In this document: in pieces, positions 5,147 to 7,820 of the stretch | How the letters are laid out: each line of letters opens with the position of its first letter | Position numbering within the stretch: the stretch's first letter is position 1 | From: Deltaproteobacteria bacterium | GTDB lineage: Bacteria > Desulfobacterota > Syntrophia > Syntrophales > Smithellaceae | Direction: 5' to 3' | Assembly (NCBI GenBank): GCA_009668925.1 | Contig: SBEK01000185.1 | Coordinates: forward strand, 1-7,820 | DNA: 7,820 nt | The notes under the pieces: generated by a model | The model's input: only the letters and a program-made list of their open reading frames with translations | What the model was told of the DNA's origin: nothing | Databases searched by the model: none | Position numbers and translations under genes: made by a program

Positions 5147-6211
5147 TGGCTGGTATAGGCACAGGGGTTCTTCTGATAGGTAATCCCCCGTCGCCTCATA
5201 CGCCCTTGCCCGGCAGCCGCCGCAGACCTTGATGAATTCGCACCGGCCGCATTTGCCGCCGTATTTGCAGTAATCACGCAGATTGCAGAACACCTCGGAG
5301 GCTTCCCAGATCTTGCCGAAGCTCTGTTTTTGGACGTTGCCGCAGTCGAGTTCCAGATAGCCGCAGGGCTGCACCTGTCCCACATGCGAAATAAAGCAAA
5401 ACGAAATGCCGCCCAGACAGCCGCGCGTCGATTCGTGAAAGTGGCCGCCCGCTTTCTTTACCGGCTTTGCCCCTTTGGACTTATTCTGGTGCATGATGCG
5501 AAAATAATGGGGCGCGCACGTGGCCTTGAGCTGGATTTCGCAGGTCAGGCTCTCCTGGTGAAACCAATTCAGCGTCTCTTCATAGTCGGCGGCGGTAATG
5601 GCTTGCTGGGCCAGATCCTTGCCCCGCCCGGTGGGAACCAGAAGGAAAATGTGATGCGCCGCCGCGCCGATTTTGAGGGCGAGGTCGTGAATGTCTTTAA
5701 TCTGATGCAGATTGGCCGTGGTGATCGTCGTGTTAATCTGAAACTCCATCCCCACGGACTTCATGGCTGCGATGCCGCCGAGCGCGCCGTCAAACGCGCC
5801 CGGTTCATTGCGGAAATCGTCATGGCTTTGGGCATCCGGTCCGTCGATGCTGATGCTCACGCGCTGGATGCCGCTTTCGATCATCTTGCGCGCGACGGCC
5901 TCATCCACCAGCGTCCCGTTCGTCGCCATGACCATACGCAGACCTTTTTGAGTGCCGTAGGCCGCCAGATCAAAAATGTCCGGCCGCAAGAGCGGCTCGC
6001 CGCCCGTCAGAATGATGACCGGTTTGGATACGGAGGCGATATCGTCAATCAGCCTGAGACATTGCTCCGTGGACAGCTCTCCCGGGTAAGGCCCGAGGCG
6101 CGAGGCGGCGCGGCAATGCTTGCAGTTGAGATTGCAGCTGCGCGTCACTTCCCACGCGATCATGCGGACTGCATTTTCCTTGGATGGCAAGATAGCCGAT
6201 GGTTGCATCAT
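5138..6211 (-). CDS. ahbD: AhbD-type radical SAM heme synthase (Fe-coproporphyrin III decarboxylase)
   Basis: A 357-residue radical SAM enzyme. In the siroheme-dependent pathway AhbD oxidatively decarboxylates two propionates of Fe-coproporphyrin III to vinyl groups, giving heme. The radical SAM cluster motif CNLNCKHC (Cys26, Cys30, Cys33) follows AVRMIAWEVTRS, and the SAM-binding TGGEPLL lies at 69-75. The C-terminal SPASM-like region binds an auxiliary 4Fe-4S cluster, with candidate ligands Cys265, Cys283, Cys315, Cys321, Cys324, Cys330, Cys333 and Cys351 (CGRCEFIKVCGGC at 321-333). NirJ (heme d1) and other SPASM enzymes are alternatives; the N-terminal pattern and neighbours favour AhbD. 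The start MMQP has no good Shine-Dalgarno site, only an A-rich leader, and a GIY-YIG unit ends 12 nt before it. The end is odd: the final Gly-Phe-stop is encoded by palindromic repeat copy C, so the native C-terminus may have been trimmed or replaced by a few residues. Confidence 0.88.
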   Translation of the reverse strand: MMQPSAILPSKENAVRMIAWEVTRSCNLNCKHCRAASRLGPYPGELSTEQCLRLIDDIASVSKPVIILTGGEPLLRPDIFDLAAYGTQKGLRMVMATNGTLVDEAVARKMIESGIQRVSISIDGPDAQSHDDFRNEPGAFDGALGGIAAMKSVGMEFQINTTITTANLHQIKDIHDLALKIGAAAHHIFLLVPTGRGKDLAQQAITAADYEETLNWFHQESLTCEIQLKATCAPHYFRIMHQNKSKGAKPVKKAGGHFHESTRGCLGGISFCFISHVGQVQPCGYLELDCGNVQKQSFGKIWEASEVFCNLRDYCKYGGKCGRCEFIKVCGGCRARAYEATGDYLSEEPLCLYQPGF

Positions 6212-6223
6212 ATTTTATTTTTC

Positions 6224-6251
6224 CGTCATTCCGGCGAAGGCCGGAATCCAG
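6224..6251. repeat. Unit 2 terminal inverted repeat (left)
   Basis: Identical over 28 bases to the left end of unit 1 (4371-4398), including the 8-bp hairpin with GAAG loop. The nuclease stop codon starts at the next base (6252). Confidence 0.95.
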
Positions 6252-6524
6252 TTAAGTAATTTCTTCATACAAATCATTCCAGTTCGGATTACTTTTTTCA
6301 ATCAAATTGAGATTCCATGCCCTCTTCCATTCTTTTAAATTCTTTTCGCGTTCAATAGCAGAAGTCATATTTTCATGCACTTCATACCAGACAAGCTGGT
6401 GGACGTGATATTTTCCGGTAAATCCCTCAATAATATTATTCTTATGCTCCCATACTCGCTTGACGAGATCCGACGTTACTCCAATGTAAAGAGCTCCATT
6501 TCTTGCAATCGCCAGAATATACAC
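6252..6524 (-). CDS. GIY-YIG endonuclease-like protein, copy 2 (start codon lost or alternative)
   Basis: A 90-residue frame from a GTG start, about 69% identical to copy 1 over the shared 90 residues by direct count. The catalytic residues are kept: Tyr2 and Tyr13 (LYIG), Arg23 and His27 (DLVKRVWEHK), and Glu58 (AIEREKNLKEWKR). The frame runs further upstream as L-I-K-Q-P-T, but the codon aligned with the ATG of copy 1 is TTA (6542-6540), not a start. Translation would have to begin at GTG 6524, which codes for the Val just before the first catalytic Tyr. The nearest Shine-Dalgarno-like AAGGTGA is too far upstream to serve that GTG well. The coding region is otherwise intact, with no frameshift or stop. 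It may be poorly translated, read by coupling, or recently silenced. The function of the family is as for copy 1. Confidence 0.85.
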   Translation of the reverse strand: MYILAIARNGALYIGVTSDLVKRVWEHKNNIIEGFTGKYHVHQLVWYEVHENMTSAIEREKNLKEWKRAWNLNLIEKSNPNWNDLYEEIT

Positions 6525-6554
6525 AGTCGGTTGCTTGATTAACGCTTCACCTTT

Positions 6555-6582
6555 CTGGATTCCGGCCTTCGCCGGAATGACA
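6555..6582. repeat. Unit 2 terminal inverted repeat (right)
   Basis: Reverse complement of 6224-6251 over 27 of 28 bases; only the outermost base differs (A for G at 6582). The hairpin core is unchanged. It lies 32 nt after the hemB stop codon. Confidence 0.93.
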
Positions 6583-6614
6583 AACTGGGTATGGAAACCA
6601 AAAGTAAATCGACG

Positions 6615-7589
6615 TTATTTCTTCAGCCCCTGCGCAAACTGTTTGGCCCAATACGTGATGATAATATCCGCGCCGGCCCGCCGGATGGCGGTGAGGCTCT
6701 CGAGCATGGTCTTTTCTTCATCGAGCCAGCCCAATTGCGCCGCGGCTTTAATCATCGCATATTCGCCGCTCACGTTGTAGGCGGCCAGCGGCAGATCGAA
6801 TTCCTGTTTGGCCCGGCAGATGACATCCAGGTAAGGCAGCGCCGGTTTCACCATGATAATGTCCGCGCCCTCGGAGACATCAAGCGATATTTCCCGAATC
6901 GCCTCGTCGGCGTTGGCCGAATCCATCTGGTAGGCTTTCCGGTCGCCGAATTGCGGCGCACTGTCGGCCGCCTCGCGGAAAGGTCCGTAGAAAGACGATG
7001 CATATTTCGCCGAATACGCCATGATCGGAATGTCCTCCAGGGCATTTTCATCGAGCACTTCGCGGATTGCCGCAATCTGTCCGTCCATCATGGCCGAGGG
7101 CGCCACCATATCCGCGCCGGCCTTCACCTGCGACAGAGCCGTTTCGGCCAGCACGTCGATCGTCATGTCGTTGTGCACCTGGCCTTTTTCCAGAATGCCG
7201 CAATGGCCGTGGCTGGTGTATTCACACAGGCAGACATCGGTGATCACGACCATGTCCGGAACTTCCTTTTTGACACTTCTTACCGCCTGCTGCACGATGC
7301 CGTCTTTGGCAAAGGCGCCGCTGGCCTGCTCATCCTTTTTGGAGGGAAGACCGAAAAGCAAGATGGCCGGAATGCCCAGATCAAAAGCCTCCCTGGCTTC
7401 CTTCGCGATAGTGTCCACGGACATCTGAAACTGGCCCGGCATCGAGTTAATCGGTTTTTTTACGCCCTTGCCGGGAACGGCAAACAGCGGATAAACGAGA
7501 TGATCCACGCCCAATGTCGTCTCCCGAACCAGGCGTCTCAGATTTTCATTTTTTCTCAACCGGCGCGGCCGGTATTCAGGAAATTGCAT
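6615..7589 (-). CDS. hemB: Porphobilinogen synthase (delta-aminolevulinic acid dehydratase)
   Basis: A cytoplasmic enzyme that condenses two 5-aminolevulinate molecules to porphobilinogen, an early common step of tetrapyrrole synthesis. The 324 residues match the usual family length. The N-terminus [19 protein letters not shown] is typical. The Zn-type cysteine cluster is present: Cys120, Cys122 and Cys130 in [14 protein letters not shown]. The two Schiff-base lysines are Lys195 ([14 protein letters not shown]) and Lys248 ([10 protein letters not shown]). Further family signatures are SAMMDGQI (165-172) and [15 protein letters not shown] (269-283). The start lies 3 nt after the ahbC stop, with its ribosome binding site inside the end of ahbC, so the two are almost certainly co-transcribed and probably translationally coupled. 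Downstream, 32 nt separate its stop from GIY-YIG unit 2. Confidence 0.98.
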   Translation of the reverse strand: MQFPEYRPRRLRKNENLRRLVRETTLGVDHLVYPLFAVPGKGVKKPINSMPGQFQMSVDTIAKEAREAFDLGIPAILLFGLPSKKDEQASGAFAKDGIVQQAVRSVKKEVPDMVVITDVCLCEYTSHGHCGILEKGQVHNDMTIDVLAETALSQVKAGADMVAPSAMMDGQIAAIREVLDENALEDIPIMAYSAKYASSFYGPFREAADSAPQFGDRKAYQMDSANADEAIREISLDVSEGADIIMVKPALPYLDVICRAKQEFDLPLAAYNVSGEYAMIKAAAQLGWLDEEKTMLESLTAIRRAGADIIITYWAKQFAQGLKK

Positions 7590-7592
7590 ACT

Positions 7593-7820
7593 CTAGTCCT
7601 CCCTTGTCGATATTTCTTTGTCCGTCAAATAGCAGGCCGGATCCGGTCCCCAAACGTCGCCCGCCGACTCGGCCCGCGCCCGGAAATTGCCGCCGCAGAC
7701 GGAGAGCCATGCGCACGTCGCGCAGCGTCCGTGGACATGCTTCTTTTTATCTTTCAGTTTCATCAGGAATTCATTGGTCTCGTCCGTCCAGATTTGACTG
7801 AACGGTTTTTGCCGGACATT
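7593..7820 (-). CDS. ahbC: C-terminal part of a radical SAM AhbC/NirJ-type protein (partial at window edge)
   Basis: Only the last 75 residues lie in the window; the frame is open to the right edge. They begin NVRQKPFSQIW and hold the SPASM-type auxiliary cluster motif GRCATCAWLSVCGGNFRARAE, then WGPDPACYLTDKEI. The cysteine spacing is CX2CX5CX20C (fragment Cys33, 36, 42 and 63). This ending is characteristic of AhbC (12,18-didecarboxysiroheme deacetylase, giving Fe-coproporphyrin III) and of NirJ of heme d1 synthesis. The hemB-ahbD-ahbA neighbours favour AhbC, but the missing N-terminus leaves NirJ open. The radical SAM CxxxCxxC motif would lie outside the window. The stop codon is 3 nt before the hemB start. 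Confidence 0.85.
   Translation of the reverse strand, partial: NVRQKPFSQIWTDETNEFLMKLKDKKKHVHGRCATCAWLSVCGGNFRARAESAGDVWGPDPACYLTDKEISTRED
7597..7604 (-). promoter_or_regulatory. hemB ribosome binding site within the ahbC 3' end
   Basis: AGGGAGGA on the minus strand, centred about 10 nt before the hemB ATG at 7589 and overlapping the last ahbC codons. It fixes the hemB start and implies that ribosomes finishing ahbC are close to the hemB start, as in coupled operon pairs. Confidence 0.85.

Larger units (their letters stand above)
6224..6582 (-). mobile_element. Unit 2: 359-bp GIY-YIG nuclease cassette with palindromic terminal inverted repeats
   Basis: Same build and same length as unit 1: terminal repeats at 6224-6251 and 6555-6582 start exactly 331 bp apart, as in unit 1, and enclose one GIY-YIG reading frame. 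It lies between hemB (stop at 6615) and ahbD (start at 6211). Removing it would leave only 44 nt between those genes, so it looks inserted into a tight operon joint. No clear target-site duplication is visible. Confidence 0.75.

Noticed and set aside
4906..5385. A minus-strand frame joining the ahbD tail region with the repeat nest
   Set aside because: It is out of frame with ahbD, and its apparent protein after 5146 is translated from palindromic repeat DNA.
5330..6259. A 309-codon plus-strand open frame opposite ahbD
   Set aside because: Antisense shadow of a GC-rich gene; the radical SAM motifs on the minus strand decide the coding strand, and its end runs into the terminal repeat of unit 2.
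4371..6582. CRISPR array or toxin-antitoxin pair
   Set aside because: The repeats are inverted pairs bounding single genes, not regularly spaced direct repeats; no spacers, Cas gene or partner gene is present.

Overview
The window reads as a piece of an anaerobic, probably deltaproteobacterial (Desulfobacterota-like, sulfate-reducing or syntrophic) chromosome. The main reason is the gene set: a radical-SAM AhbC-type C-terminus, hemB, an AhbD-type radical-SAM heme synthase and an AhbA-type siroheme decarboxylase subunit. Together these point to the siroheme-dependent (alternative) heme pathway of such anaerobes. The taxonomic call is an inference from pathway and gene style; no marker in the window fixes it. 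All recognised genes lie on the minus strand, so transcription runs from high to low coordinates.

Layout in transcription order: partial ahbC (7820-7593), hemB (7589-6615, ribosome binding site inside the end of ahbC), a 359-bp GIY-YIG unit (6582-6224), ahbD (6211-5138), a nest of palindromic repeats (about 5146-4743), a second 359-bp GIY-YIG unit (4729-4371), the ahbA-like gene (4358-3906), a Yip1-type membrane protein with a C-terminal coiled coil (3744-3016), polA (2933-276), a ~127-bp palindromic repeat directly after the polA stop (274-148), and an AT-rich end with a possible promoter firing out of the left edge. HemB makes porphobilinogen at the top of tetrapyrrole synthesis. AhbA (with a partner AhbB not seen here) decarboxylates siroheme, AhbC removes acetate side chains to give Fe-coproporphyrin III, and AhbD oxidatively decarboxylates that to heme.

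The most unusual content is the mobile material in the heme cluster. Two units of exactly the same length (359 bp) each consist of one small GIY-YIG nuclease gene bounded by 28-bp terminal inverted repeats, each terminal repeat being itself a hairpin. The two nucleases are about 69% identical, yet the terminal repeats are identical across all four ends except for one base. Both units lie in the operon direction and both end exactly 12 nt before the start codon of the next heme gene. A second, unrelated family of ~120-bp palindromic repeats occurs in three copies plus a fragment; one copy supplies the stop codon of ahbD and another lies one base from the polA stop. PolA lacks the acidic residues of the proofreading exonuclease.
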